Assembly (NCBI RefSeq): GCF_900142955.1
Contig: NZ_FRCP01000017.1
Span: forward strand, 98,612-162,611
Length of the DNA stretch: 64,000 bases
Direction of reading: 5' to 3'
From: Anaerosporobacter mobilis DSM 15930
GTDB taxonomy: Bacteria > Bacillota > Clostridia > Lachnospirales > Lachnospiraceae
Below, piece after piece: positions 1 to 8,772 of the stretch. Position 1 is the first letter of the stretch. Every line of letters starts with the position of its first letter. The position numbers and the translations under genes were made by a program. The notes under the pieces were generated by a model. It worked only from the letters and a program-made list of their open reading frames with translations, was not told where the DNA came from and did not search any database.

Positions 1-146
1 GATATGTAGCAACCTCATCCTTGAAAATTTTACATTACATATCTATTATCGACAGTTTATACTTATTTCTTAACCCTTACATCTTGATTAGAGATTAAAT
101 ACATTTCCAAAATAACATTTATAACCAGCTTAAATCATGTGATATA

Positions 147-1652
147 TTACCATCTTCTCAAAATAGTCTTTCTCTCAATTGGATCTAATTTACTAATTCT
201 AGGATCCTCATAATAAGAATCACTCTTTACGTGAGTGGTTGAAACTTCTTCAAATATTGCACCCTTTGTAGAAGTGAACGAATGCTTTTCACCACGTAAT
301 ACAGTTTGAATATCTCCAGGCTTCATATATCTTTCCTTACCTTCAATATTAACTAACAAATCCCCATATAATAATTGGAATGTCTCTTCCTTCACTTTAT
401 GCGCATGGATCGGGTGCTTTTGTCCAGGTAATACAATTAATAATTTCTTGCAATATTCTCTATTAATAATACTAATGATAATCGCACCAATTTGTCTAAA
501 GTGTTGCATTCCAAAATGGTGTGAAAGTTCAACTTCGAAATCCTCTCCTAATGCAATCCCTGCCTCATAAAGCATACCTTTCGCATCATGAATAACACTT
601 CTCACTTGACTTATTTGTGTAACTTTTCTTTTTTCATGAAGTTCTTCATTGACTTTATAATCTTTACTCGCAATAATCCCTTCGATAAATTCACCACTAT
701 TCATTTGCTTGTCATGGCATGGCATAGCAAAGAATACGTCTTCTCTATGAATTTCTTCACCTGCTTTTATATTTTTATTAAGATAGACCCCACGCATAAG
801 CGAATTCAAAGAGTCAATTTCCTCTTGGCTTACATATTTATCATTTTCTTTCTTTGTTGTACACATAGACTTTGCATTAACTGCTGCTTGAACCCAACGA
901 TCGGCTTGTTCAGGATTCATTGAATACGAATTAAGAGTAATTGTTTCAGTTGGCAACCCAACATGTCTCTCTAAAATTCGTGCACCTTTCGCTACCGCTA
1001 ACATTGGGACTGTATTATCATCTGGGTCTTCATGTCCAGAATATCCGATCGTTACTTCTGGGTAACGACGATTCATACGGTCAATAAAATCCAATTGTAA
1101 TCTTTCCATTGGTGCTGGATATTCGGCAACACAGTGTAAGAAAGCAAATTCACACCCTTTATGAGTGAAGAAATTATATAATTTATCAATATCAGATAAT
1201 GTCTTACCTCCTGTTGATATTATAATAGGTTTTTGCGTTCTTGCGACTTCTGTAAGAAACGGCCAATCAAGTGCGCTACAACTTGCTACTTTAATAATAT
1301 CGACTCCTTGATCCATACACCAACCAACACTATCCTCATCAAATGGTGTAACCATTGTAATCATTCCTTCTTCACGAACTGCGTCTACTAGTTGTGTGAA
1401 TTGATCATATGTAAGACGAGTACTCATAAATCTTGGTATATGATTTACATCTGTTCTATCTTTATAATCAGGATGAATAAAAGTATCCAAATTTCTATAC
1501 TGTAATTTTACTGCAGCCTTAATATTATGTTTACGCGCAATTTTCCCCATAGCATGAATGATATCAATACCATGTTCTACACTTCCTTGATGACTATTAG
1601 CCATCTCAAAGATAAATAAATCATCAAAAATATGATTTTGTTTTTCCATCAT
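147..1652 (-). CDS. neuB: NeuB-family nonulosonate synthase fused to a C-terminal cupin
   Basis: The protein (501 aa) should condense phosphoenolpyruvate with an amino-hexose to make a sialic-acid-like nine-carbon sugar in the cytoplasm. Residues about 12-260 read as the NeuB barrel (FEMANSHQGS near the start, KVASCSALDW, IISTGGKT, GYSGHE). Residues about 285-343 resemble the SAF/antifreeze-like domain. Residues about 370-490 form an added cupin with H413, H416, H418, E422/E423 and H457 as likely metal ligands. Plain NeuB proteins are about 335-350 aa, so the cupin is an extra module. It is the last gene of an apparent operon with neuA and two Maf genes, which points to flagellin glycosylation. 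The tandem ATG start leaves M1 or M2 (1649) possible; M2 has the better spacing to GAGGAG. The exact product (sialic, legionaminic or pseudaminic acid) cannot be told from sequence. Confidence 0.85.
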   Translation of the reverse strand: MMEKQNHIFDDLFIFEMANSHQGSVEHGIDIIHAMGKIARKHNIKAAVKLQYRNLDTFIHPDYKDRTDVNHIPRFMSTRLTYDQFTQLVDAVREEGMITMVTPFDEDSVGWCMDQGVDIIKVASCSALDWPFLTEVARTQKPIIISTGGKTLSDIDKLYNFFTHKGCEFAFLHCVAEYPAPMERLQLDFIDRMNRRYPEVTIGYSGHEDPDDNTVPMLAVAKGARILERHVGLPTETITLNSYSMNPEQADRWVQAAVNAKSMCTTKKENDKYVSQEEIDSLNSLMRGVYLNKNIKAGEEIHREDVFFAMPCHDKQMNSGEFIEGIIASKDYKVNEELHEKRKVTQISQVRSVIHDAKGMLYEAGIALGEDFEVELSHHFGMQHFRQIGAIIISIINREYCKKLLIVLPGQKHPIHAHKVKEETFQLLYGDLLVNIEGKERYMKPGDIQTVLRGEKHSFTSTKGAIFEEVSTTHVKSDSYYEDPRISKLDPIERKTILRRW

Positions 1653-1696
1653 AAACTCCTCTCGTTCACAAAGAATATCAAATATTATTTGATATT

Positions 1697-2707
1697 CTAT
1701 TTATCAAGAAACATCTCTAACAATACATTCATATCAATAAATTTATCATCAATATAATAATCGGCATTTGGCTTGCCAAAATTAAGCTCATGATACTTTA
1801 CTCCCCATTTTGATAGTTGATTTTTAGTAACCTCAGACCAATCCATGCCCGTTACATACCCTCTTGCAGTAAAAAGAATAATCTCATTGCCCATATCATA
1901 TAATTTATTCACTACTTCAATCATGGTAGAATTGGCTTCTGATAATTCATAATTATTATTAGGCTCTAATTTTGCTATAACGCCATCAATATCAAATACA
2001 AAGCGTTTACCACCGTTGGTAATTCTAAGCTGATTCTTTGCACGTTCTAGTTCTTCCTCTGTATCGATATCATAGTTATCTTCCATCTCATAACCTAATA
2101 TTGTTTTTCCAGACATCGAACGTTCTTCTAATATAACCCGTCCTCGTACTACATCAATACATGCATTCTGATAATATGCTATCGGCAATTCTTGACGTGG
2201 CATATTATAACACTCTGGAATATCTGTTGCAATCGGTAGAATGGTACCATTTTCACCTTTCTTCCACATCTTATAGGGAATTTCAGTTGCCATAACCATA
2301 CTCCGTACAGAGTCCGCATATTCATTCTCCTGTAACATCATAATCATTCGATCGATATCCTCAGGATTTCTTATTGGATAAGTAGGTCTTAATTGAACTA
2401 CTATATCAGCTTCGTAACCTTCTGTCTTTTTTAGATACATAAGGCAATGATAAAACACATCAATATCAAGAGATGTATCTTCAGCAAATTCAGCTGGACG
2501 AATAAAAGGTGTTTCGGCGCCATATTCTCTTGCAATCTTTGCATATTCTTCACTATCTGTACTAACAATAACTCGATTAATCAGTTTAGACCGTAATGCA
2601 TGTTCGATCGAATAGGAAATCATTGGTTTTCCATTAATTAGTCGTATATTTTTATGCGGTACACTTTTCGAGCCACTTCTTGCTGGTATTATCGCGAGTA
2701 TATTCAC
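1697..2707 (-). CDS. neuA: NeuA-like CMP-nonulosonate cytidylyltransferase fused to a HAD phosphatase
   Basis: The protein (336 aa) has two enzyme domains. Residues 1-228 are a CMP-sugar cytidylyltransferase with the nucleotide loop IPARSGSKSVPHKN at 7-20; it should activate the NeuB product with CTP. Residues 234-336 are a small HAD hydrolase: FDIDG with D239 and D241, T280 in ILFTARG, K312, and the DD pair at 320-321. This resembles the phosphatases that remove phosphate from nonulosonate 9-phosphate or from capsule sugars. Synthesis and activation steps would thus sit in two adjacent fusion proteins. The start is preceded by GGAGG. It lies between the methyltransferase and neuB genes on the same strand with short gaps. 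Confidence 0.87.
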   Translation of the reverse strand: MNILAIIPARSGSKSVPHKNIRLINGKPMISYSIEHALRSKLINRVIVSTDSEEYAKIAREYGAETPFIRPAEFAEDTSLDIDVFYHCLMYLKKTEGYEADIVVQLRPTYPIRNPEDIDRMIMMLQENEYADSVRSMVMATEIPYKMWKKGENGTILPIATDIPECYNMPRQELPIAYYQNACIDVVRGRVILEERSMSGKTILGYEMEDNYDIDTEEELERAKNQLRITNGGKRFVFDIDGVIAKLEPNNNYELSEANSTMIEVVNKLYDMGNEIILFTARGYVTGMDWSEVTKNQLSKWGVKYHELNFGKPNADYYIDDKFIDMNVLLEMFLDK

Positions 2708-2739
2708 CTTACTTCCTCCTTCATATACCTATAAAACGC

Positions 2740-3642
2740 CTAATCTTCAAGTTCAATTACAGCGAATAAAGTATCTGTTTGTTTTGCTTTTACAAGACAT
2801 TTTACGTATTCTTCGTTAACTTCATTCGATAAAATATTTTTATAATATCCATTTCCACTCGGCAATCCCTTTGCTAGCCAATGGAAATGATTAGATAAAT
2901 CATATCTCTGTATAAAACGGATTTCAGACTTAAATCCTGCAAGATCAAATATATAATTTAGACCTACCTCATTAAAGTTAAATATATGCGCTTTTTTATA
3001 ATAGAAGTTTTTAAAGGCATCGTTTTCAAAAGTTTTCACCATAATATCGTCTACATTTGGGACTTCTATATATATTTTACCGCAAGTTTTTAATTGTTTT
3101 TTTAATCTTTGTAAGAATTCCACTGGGTATTCAATATGCTCAAGCACATGAAACATAAATATCTTATCAAACTTTTGTTCAAAATCCCATGGATTCTTAG
3201 CAGTCTTAATCTTTGGATTTGCAATAACTTCCTCAATGTACCCCCTAGCACCGCTATCCCATTCTGTTCCGTATGCAAGATGAACATGTTCAGAAATTGC
3301 TGACAAAAAATACCCTACAGAAGTGCCAACCTCAAGAATATCATCTGATTCTTTTAGCTCACTTAACACACGCTTTACACGTATTTTTGCCTCCGGAGTA
3401 AAATTATTGAATATGTTATCCATATATGATTTTTCATAATATGCTTTTGTATGAACTTCTGCACGAAATTCTCCATCATAATAGGCCTCTAACTCAGTCT
3501 CTTTCGGAAGTGGATATATAAAGTGCGTGTGACACTTTGTGCATTGATACATCTTAAGAATATCATCTGTAACATTTCTAATCGAATTATTTATTGGTAA
3601 TACTTCCTCATTTCCGCATAATGTACATTTTACTCTTTCCAT
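2740..3642 (-). CDS. Class I SAM-dependent methyltransferase with N-terminal zinc ribbon
   Basis: The protein (300 aa) starts with a treble-clef-like zinc site (C6, C9, C34, C37), followed by a Rossmann methyltransferase fold. The glycine-rich SAM loop ILEVGTSVGYF is at about 102-112 and the post-motif HVLEHI at about 165-170. This arrangement is common in clusters that decorate sugars. Next to neuA, neuB and maf genes it probably methylates the flagellar sugar or a precursor, but the substrate is inferred only from context. The gene is 13 bp downstream of a Maf gene and is likely translated from the same transcript. Confidence 0.8.
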   Translation of the reverse strand: MERVKCTLCGNEEVLPINNSIRNVTDDILKMYQCTKCHTHFIYPLPKETELEAYYDGEFRAEVHTKAYYEKSYMDNIFNNFTPEAKIRVKRVLSELKESDDILEVGTSVGYFLSAISEHVHLAYGTEWDSGARGYIEEVIANPKIKTAKNPWDFEQKFDKIFMFHVLEHIEYPVEFLQRLKKQLKTCGKIYIEVPNVDDIMVKTFENDAFKNFYYKKAHIFNFNEVGLNYIFDLAGFKSEIRFIQRYDLSNHFHWLAKGLPSGNGYYKNILSNEVNEEYVKCLVKAKQTDTLFAVIELED

Positions 3643-3655
3643 ATAATATCCTCTT

Positions 3656-5341
3656 TTAACTATAGTATTTATTTACTACATCTTCTAATCTCATTAATTT
3701 CGTGCCATTTATATATGCTCCACCCTCGGTTGCATCTATAAATTCAACACCATTAGAAGTTGTACGTATCCGCTCTTCAATCCATCTTCGATATACATCT
3801 AGATGTTTATTTGTCTTTACCAAATCCCCATTAACATCTTTAACAGTTTTTAAGTCATTATCAGCAGCTAGATGCCTTCTTGAAGTACCTTCAGCATGTA
3901 CGAGATTGTTGGGATAAGCCAAATCTAAGCCTACAAACACAATCCTTTTCGCGCCAAGTGATATAGCTACATCTAACGCTGTTGTTGAAACACTTCCGCC
4001 TGTTTTATATACCTTGTATCCTTTCTCTTTTGCAAATTCCTCCGCCATAGAAAAACCTTCTTGACAGATTAAGTACTTCTTACCTAGATATCTTTTTGCA
4101 AATTCTTTATAGGCTGAAGAAAGAATCAACATTGGTATAGTCTCATTTTCTAACCCAGCAATTTGCGAAATTACTCTAGCGTTTCCATCTGATAGTATCA
4201 CATAATCCGGTCTGATGCCAGCGGCCATTAATTTTCTATACACAGTTCCTGTTGCTAATATAACCCCATTTTCTCCAATATTTTTTAACATATTATAGTT
4301 CAAATCAAGTGAAGGCCCTGCAGCGATAATATATATATCTTTATCTTTCCACAGAGGAAATAGTTCATCCACATAACTATCATAATTGTGCACATTATAT
4401 CGAAAATTGCCCTTCAGAATTCCTTTTTGATTTTTAACCGATTGGTAATGGAGAAAATATTCTTCCATACGATCACGTATATTTGCTTCCTCAATAATTC
4501 TTAACGATGGTTCATGGATGGCAAATTCAGTATCTTCATCAACCTCATTGAGCTTTGTTGCTAATTTCGTATGATCTGGATCATAGTGAACACGAACTTG
4601 TCCACTTAGCAAACACCTTTCTAAAACACCATAGACAATAGCTAATTGTAACATAGCTAAATTAGATTCATAAACATCAATTTCTATGTAACTATCAATC
4701 TCACACAATTGACAGATATGATATCCTAACCCCAATCCATATACAATATATTTATGCTTATCATCTGAATACCAAGTGGTCGCCATAATTGCAGCTTCAA
4801 ATTGTGGATTATTATTACTATGAAAATAGAACTCCTTACCTTCAAAAAAACACTTTACTGTAGGGAATCCACTCGCAGTATATTCACAATGAAGTTCTGC
4901 TTTTCCATTAACCTCCATTTGTGATTGTAGATATAAATCTTTATCAGTCTTTATTATGGCTTGTAGATTTTTCTCTTCATTTATATTCAAAAGATTATAA
5001 TCTAACTCAGTAATTATCCATTCTTGTATCTTAATAACAAATGGACGTAATTGTAGCTCCAGTAAATCAGAAAGCAGAATATAATCTCTATTCTCTTGAG
5101 TTTGTAAGATATTATTAAGTATATTCAATAAAGTTTCTTCATTATAATTTGTATCATAATTATCTAGTTTAGTAATCACTAAGTCATAATTTGATATTAG
5201 TTTTTCAAGCTTATTAATTAAAATTTCAAATTTACGAATCCCTTTATCAAAATTTTGTTGTCGAAAATACAATACAATATTATCAAGCATTTCAATCACT
5301 AAACAATTATTTTCTAATATTTCATCAGTCCTTGTCAACAC
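3656..5341 (-). CDS. Motility accessory factor (Maf / DUF115) glycosyltransferase-like protein 1
   Basis: The protein (561 aa) carries the MAF_flag10/DUF115 core of the flagellin nonulosonate transferases: YIIAAGPSLD at 336-346, TGGSVSTTALD at 447-457, VGLDLAYP at 470-477 and DATEGGAYI at 536-544. An all-helical N-terminal domain (about 1-105) is shared with the small protein encoded at 7316-7630. A middle domain around YGLGLGYH (201-208) matches one in the neighbouring Maf2. Its proposed role is to attach the NeuB/NeuA-made sugar to flagellin Ser/Thr in the cytoplasm before export. The start codon is GTG, placed 7 nt after AGGAGG. Confidence 0.82.
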   Translation of the reverse strand: MLTRTDEILENNCLVIEMLDNIVLYFRQQNFDKGIRKFEILINKLEKLISNYDLVITKLDNYDTNYNEETLLNILNNILQTQENRDYILLSDLLELQLRPFVIKIQEWIITELDYNLLNINEEKNLQAIIKTDKDLYLQSQMEVNGKAELHCEYTASGFPTVKCFFEGKEFYFHSNNNPQFEAAIMATTWYSDDKHKYIVYGLGLGYHICQLCEIDSYIEIDVYESNLAMLQLAIVYGVLERCLLSGQVRVHYDPDHTKLATKLNEVDEDTEFAIHEPSLRIIEEANIRDRMEEYFLHYQSVKNQKGILKGNFRYNVHNYDSYVDELFPLWKDKDIYIIAAGPSLDLNYNMLKNIGENGVILATGTVYRKLMAAGIRPDYVILSDGNARVISQIAGLENETIPMLILSSAYKEFAKRYLGKKYLICQEGFSMAEEFAKEKGYKVYKTGGSVSTTALDVAISLGAKRIVFVGLDLAYPNNLVHAEGTSRRHLAADNDLKTVKDVNGDLVKTNKHLDVYRRWIEERIRTTSNGVEFIDATEGGAYINGTKLMRLEDVVNKYYS

Positions 5342-5361
5342 TTTTATTCCTCCTATTACTC

Positions 5362-7206
5362 TTAGCTTTCCATAGAAAGTATTAAAGTATCCAGTTTAAG
5401 TAATAACTTCTCTATCGCTTTATTCAAAGATTCATATACACATTTAGATTTTCCATACACGTGAGCGCGATTATCCTTTTGCTCCTTAAACTTCACAAAT
5501 AAATCCTGATATTCTTTCATAGTTGTAGCATAAGTATATTGCTCCAAAATTTCATTAACTGCGGATTTATTAATATAATCATTTATTTTAAAAAGTTGAT
5601 TCACGTTATCTCTCATCCGATAAGATTCATAATTAACCTTACCGTTTTCCAGAATCAGTTCTTCTGTTATCTGCAGTGCCTTATCTATCTTTTGTTTTAT
5701 ATTGAGCAACTCACTTTGTAATGATTTTATAGCTTTGCATCCCATTTCTTTATTAGTAATATTATCTATTTTCTTATCATCCAATTGTTTAAATATACGA
5801 CTGGCATCAAAATCTTCTAAGCAATATTTATCAATTGCTTCCTTCAATGAAAGAACCTCTGTCCCTTGAATCTTGGCACCGCCTTCAGTCGCATTGACAA
5901 CTACGCCATCAAATTGTGGTATTGTTTCATTATACCAACAGAGATACTTATACCAATCAAACCTTGTTTTTAATAGATTTCCATTGTTTCCTTCGACTAA
6001 TTCATGATATTCAGTTGAAATATCCTCCTGCAATCTTTGTCCCATAGCATGTGAAGCATCTCCCTCAAAAGCCAAATCTTGCCCTATAAGAATTATCGTC
6101 TTACTACCAAGATACCTTGCTATTTCAAAAGCTGTAGTAGCAACAGAGCCTGCACCTTGTAGGTTAGCTGACTTTGTATTTATTCCCTTAAGTTGTTTGA
6201 TTAAACCTTCATCATCAAAAAATATTTTCCTAGCCTTATTCGCTCTAATAACCTCGGGATTAGCTGTCACACTGGCAAGCATTGGTGTATTTATAGAAAT
6301 AGAATTTTGAAAATGGCTTAATGATTTTCTAACGTCAACACTAATGATAAAATCTGGTTCCACTCCAAAATGATATAAATATTTTGCCGCTGAATCTACC
6401 GCCAAAATCAGAGCCTTTCCTTTCGCTTCTTTAAGGAAACTAGCATTCTTCGTTAATGACGGTCCCGATGCAACAAGAATAATCGGAATATTAGCTTGTA
6501 CCATATTTTCACATTCTTCAAGCATATTAGAACTAAGTATAGTCAACAGGTTATCAATTTCAGCCTCCGCCCATCTTTCTCCAAACATAGTAGCGGTATT
6601 ACGATTCATGATTGCAGATATAAATATATTATTATACATCTCCATGAACCATTGTAACTCCTCATTAAATAACGTTTCATACTGTGGTATTGGAAATAAT
6701 GTGATCTGTCCTCGCATTACTTCCAATTCATATTTCCTCAATATTTCAGAAAGACTTTCTTGATTTAACCCCTCAACGATAAGGAAAAAATTTTCATCTT
6801 TAAAAATATCAGCAATATCATACATTTCGATCGTACTAAGAAACATATCTATGCAAGGTTCATACACAATAACAACCTCATCTGGTTCTCTTTTTTTTAA
6901 TAAAGAACGTATAAAATAACCATTACCGAATCCAAACCCCAAAAAAACCCTTTTACTTCTCCCATATGTAATAGAATCATATTGTTCTGCCCAGCGATCT
7001 GCTTCATATTCAGGATTATAATTACTATTCAAACGTAAAATTTTATCTTCTTTTTTTATCACTGAATACAAGCTCTTATTATACGCAACATCTGTTTGAA
7101 TTAACAGTGTTTCCACAGCTTGATATTCTTCAATAGCTTCTAGTGCATTGTATAAATACAATGCTTCTTGTTTTATAATTTCTAGATTATTTTTTTTCAT
7201 TCCCAT
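5362..7206 (-). CDS. Motility accessory factor (Maf / DUF115) protein 2
   Basis: The protein (614 aa) is a second DUF115 paralogue in the same operon. The N-terminal half contains GFGFGNGYF (about 90-98) and EPCIDMF. The DUF115 core contains ILVASGPSLTKN (243-254), GAGSVATTAF (351-360), LIGQDLAFEG (373-382) and NATEGGAKI (438-446). The last about 130 residues are predicted helical and absent from Maf1. It lacks the N-terminal helical domain of Maf1. Having two different Maf proteins suggests two acceptor sites, two sugars or a heteromer; the sequence does not decide. ATG at 7206 follows AGGAG at 10 nt. Confidence 0.82.
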   Translation of the reverse strand: MGMKKNNLEIIKQEALYLYNALEAIEEYQAVETLLIQTDVAYNKSLYSVIKKEDKILRLNSNYNPEYEADRWAEQYDSITYGRSKRVFLGFGFGNGYFIRSLLKKREPDEVVIVYEPCIDMFLSTIEMYDIADIFKDENFFLIVEGLNQESLSEILRKYELEVMRGQITLFPIPQYETLFNEELQWFMEMYNNIFISAIMNRNTATMFGERWAEAEIDNLLTILSSNMLEECENMVQANIPIILVASGPSLTKNASFLKEAKGKALILAVDSAAKYLYHFGVEPDFIISVDVRKSLSHFQNSISINTPMLASVTANPEVIRANKARKIFFDDEGLIKQLKGINTKSANLQGAGSVATTAFEIARYLGSKTIILIGQDLAFEGDASHAMGQRLQEDISTEYHELVEGNNGNLLKTRFDWYKYLCWYNETIPQFDGVVVNATEGGAKIQGTEVLSLKEAIDKYCLEDFDASRIFKQLDDKKIDNITNKEMGCKAIKSLQSELLNIKQKIDKALQITEELILENGKVNYESYRMRDNVNQLFKINDYINKSAVNEILEQYTYATTMKEYQDLFVKFKEQKDNRAHVYGKSKCVYESLNKAIEKLLLKLDTLILSMES

Positions 7207-7234
7207 GTTTTATATGCTCCTATTATTTTTAATG

Positions 7235-7280
7235 GAATATTGCGAAATAAAACAACTGTGTATTTTATTTCGCAATATTC
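7235..7280 (-). other. 18-bp perfect intercistronic hairpin
   Basis: Arms 7235-7252 and 7263-7280 are exact reverse complements around a 10-nt loop. No U-tract follows on the minus strand; instead the ribosome site of Maf2 comes next. It therefore looks like an mRNA processing or stability hairpin between the 104-aa gene and Maf2, not a simple terminator. Confidence 0.6.
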
Positions 7281-7315
7281 TATTTTCACTACCGCATAAT
7301 GCATAATTCTATTAT

Positions 7316-7630
7316 CTAAAGAAACCGTTGAATTTCATATAATTGTTCTACAAATTCAAAGTGCATTACATCACTAAACATAACGATATCGTTTTCTTGT
7401 AAAGCTTGCAATCCCAAGTTTAAGGCTTTATTCAACTTTATAATATCCACCGGAATTTCTTTATTCGTATCTTTTATATACACTATTTCATCCATAACAT
7501 CAGATAATTTTGACAATACGCAGTCTAATTTACTATATCCCTCTTCTTTTTTTTGTTGGTAAAAACATAATGTTATCTCGTCTAGTAACATTATTAATTC
7601 ATTTACATTATTCTTAATTTTAACTTCCAT
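7316..7630 (-). CDS. Small helical protein, stand-alone version of the Maf1 N-terminal domain
   Basis: The protein (104 aa) is acidic, all-helical in appearance, with no signal or membrane segment. It aligns along its full length with residues about 11-108 of Maf1: LLDEITLCFYQQ here against MLDNIVLYFRQQ there, and the EN-D-I-M-FSDVMHFEF region against ENRDYILLSDLLELQL. It is the first gene of the maf-neuA-neuB run, 184 nt downstream of the flagellin stop. A chaperone or specificity subunit for Maf or flagellin would fit, but that is inference. The ribosome site GGAGGAG is strong. Confidence 0.65.
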   Translation of the reverse strand: MEVKIKNNVNELIMLLDEITLCFYQQKKEEGYSKLDCVLSKLSDVMDEIVYIKDTNKEIPVDIIKLNKALNLGLQALQENDIVMFSDVMHFEFVEQLYEIQRFL

Positions 7631-7666
7631 GTACTCCTCCGCAATATCATTATTCTATAAATTCTT

Positions 7667-7675
7667 ATTATATCA
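7667..7675 (-). promoter_or_regulatory. Candidate extended -10 promoter for the maf-neu operon
   Basis: On the minus strand TGATATAAT (extended -10) lies about 37 nt before the 104-aa start codon and after the flagellin terminator. A good -35 is not visible. It would give the glycosylation genes a housekeeping promoter independent of flagellin. Confidence 0.4.
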
Positions 7676-7728
7676 CTTGCAATTACTCAGATGAATCAGT
7701 CTACGCTCGCGATATTCATAATTAAAGA

Positions 7729-7758
7729 AAAAAGGTTGGCAAAATGCCAACCTTTTTA
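7729..7758 (-). terminator. Flagellin intrinsic terminator
   Basis: GGTTGGCA and TGCCAACC pair with a 3-nt loop, flanked by A and T runs. It lies 20 nt past the flagellin stop on the minus strand and separates flagellin from the maf operon. Confidence 0.85.
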
Positions 7759-7777
7759 TCTAAGAACAGAATTAAAA

Positions 7778-8593
7778 TTAACCAATAATTGATAATACAC
7801 CTTGTGTAGATTGGTTAGCTTGAGCAAGCATTGATTGAGCTGCTTGTTGAAGAATGTTGTTCTTAGAGAATTTAACCATTTCATCTGCCATATTAACGTC
7901 ACGAATACGTGATTCAGCTGCAGTTAAGTTTTCTGCTGTATTATCAGCATTAGCAATAGTATGCTCTAATCTGTTTTGAACAGCACCAAGATCTGATCTG
8001 AATTCAGAAACTGACTTTAATGCAGCATCAAGAGTTTTAATGTAAGCTGTTGCTTTAGTAAATGTAGATACATTTTCTTTTGCTTTTTCAATCTTTAATG
8101 CTGTTGCAGTCATTTTAGCAGTGTTTACTGAAATTTTTTGATTACTATTAGCACCTACTTGGAAATCAAGTGTCTTCTTAGAATTAAGAAGTTTCTTAGT
8201 ATTGAATTCTGTTTCATTAGCAATACGACTAATTTCAGTTTGTAACTGATCCATTTCTTTAGAGATGGCAGTTCTATCTTCAGAAGCATTAGTATCATTA
8301 GCTGCTTGTACAGTTAATTCTCTCATTCTTTGGATGATTGAGTGAGTTTCATTTAAAGCACCTTCAGCTGTTTGAATTAAAGAGATACCATCTTGAGCGT
8401 TTGTTGAGCCTTGCTCTAAACCTCTGATTTGTCCTCTCATCTTTTCAGAAATAGAAAGACCAGCAGCGTCATCACCAGCGCGGTTAATTCTATAACCAGA
8501 AGATAATTTTTCTGTAGATTTTTGTAAGTTACCAGTAGTGATACCTAATTGTCTGCTAGTATTAGCAGCTGTCATATTATGTTGAATAATCAT
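7778..8593 (-). CDS. hag: Flagellin
   Basis: The protein (271 aa) is the filament subunit, exported by the flagellar type III system. The N-terminal D0/D1 helices (MIIQHNMTAANTSRQLG, then SSGYRINRAGDDAAGLSISE) and C-terminal D1/D0 helices (ESRIRDVNMADEM, ILQQAAQSMLAQANQ) are complete. The middle is very short, so the surface D2/D3 domains are missing, as in many Firmicute flagellins. It has its own sigma-28 promoter, a long leader with a CsrA-like hairpin, and a strong terminator, all marks of a highly expressed, separately controlled gene. The Maf proteins just downstream are probably the ones that modify it. Confidence 0.97.
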   Translation of the reverse strand: MIIQHNMTAANTSRQLGITTGNLQKSTEKLSSGYRINRAGDDAAGLSISEKMRGQIRGLEQGSTNAQDGISLIQTAEGALNETHSIIQRMRELTVQAANDTNASEDRTAISKEMDQLQTEISRIANETEFNTKKLLNSKKTLDFQVGANSNQKISVNTAKMTATALKIEKAKENVSTFTKATAYIKTLDAALKSVSEFRSDLGAVQNRLEHTIANADNTAENLTAAESRIRDVNMADEMVKFSKNNILQQAAQSMLAQANQSTQGVLSIIG

Positions 8594-8600
8594 ATTGTTT

Positions 8601-8633
8601 TCCTCCTTGAATTACCAGCAGCATCCATGCTGC
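8601..8633 (-). promoter_or_regulatory. Probable CsrA-binding hairpin plus ribosome site in the flagellin leader
   Basis: On the minus strand GCAGC-ATGGAT-GCTGC (8618-8633) presents GGA in the loop, matching the AnGGA-in-loop form of CsrA targets. AAGGAGGA (8601-8608), the ribosome site, offers a second GGA 9 nt later. The layout copies the two-site hag leader of Bacillus subtilis. csrA and fliW are about 4 kb upstream on the same strand. Confidence 0.6.
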
Positions 8634-8726
8634 TTAAATTATGTTTTTTACCGAAGAAACTCACAATAATTAACTTTAGGCCGTACGCTCCCGAGCTAAT
8701 TATAATAATTTTCTTTTACAATTTAT

Positions 8727-8753
8727 TTATCGACTTATTATATAAAAAACTTA
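8727..8753 (-). promoter_or_regulatory. Sigma-28 (SigD/FliA) promoter of flagellin
   Basis: The minus strand reads TAAG, 15 nt, GTCGATAA, close to the TAAA-N15-GCCGATAA consensus. The -10 is at 8727-8734 and the -35 at 8750-8753. It predicts a leader of about 125 nt. Confidence 0.75.
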
Positions 8754-8772
8754 ACAGCAAAAAATAAAATAT

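Noticed and set aside
588..923. 111-codon plus-strand frame inside neuB
   Set aside because: It is antisense to strongly conserved NeuB codons and has no ribosome site.
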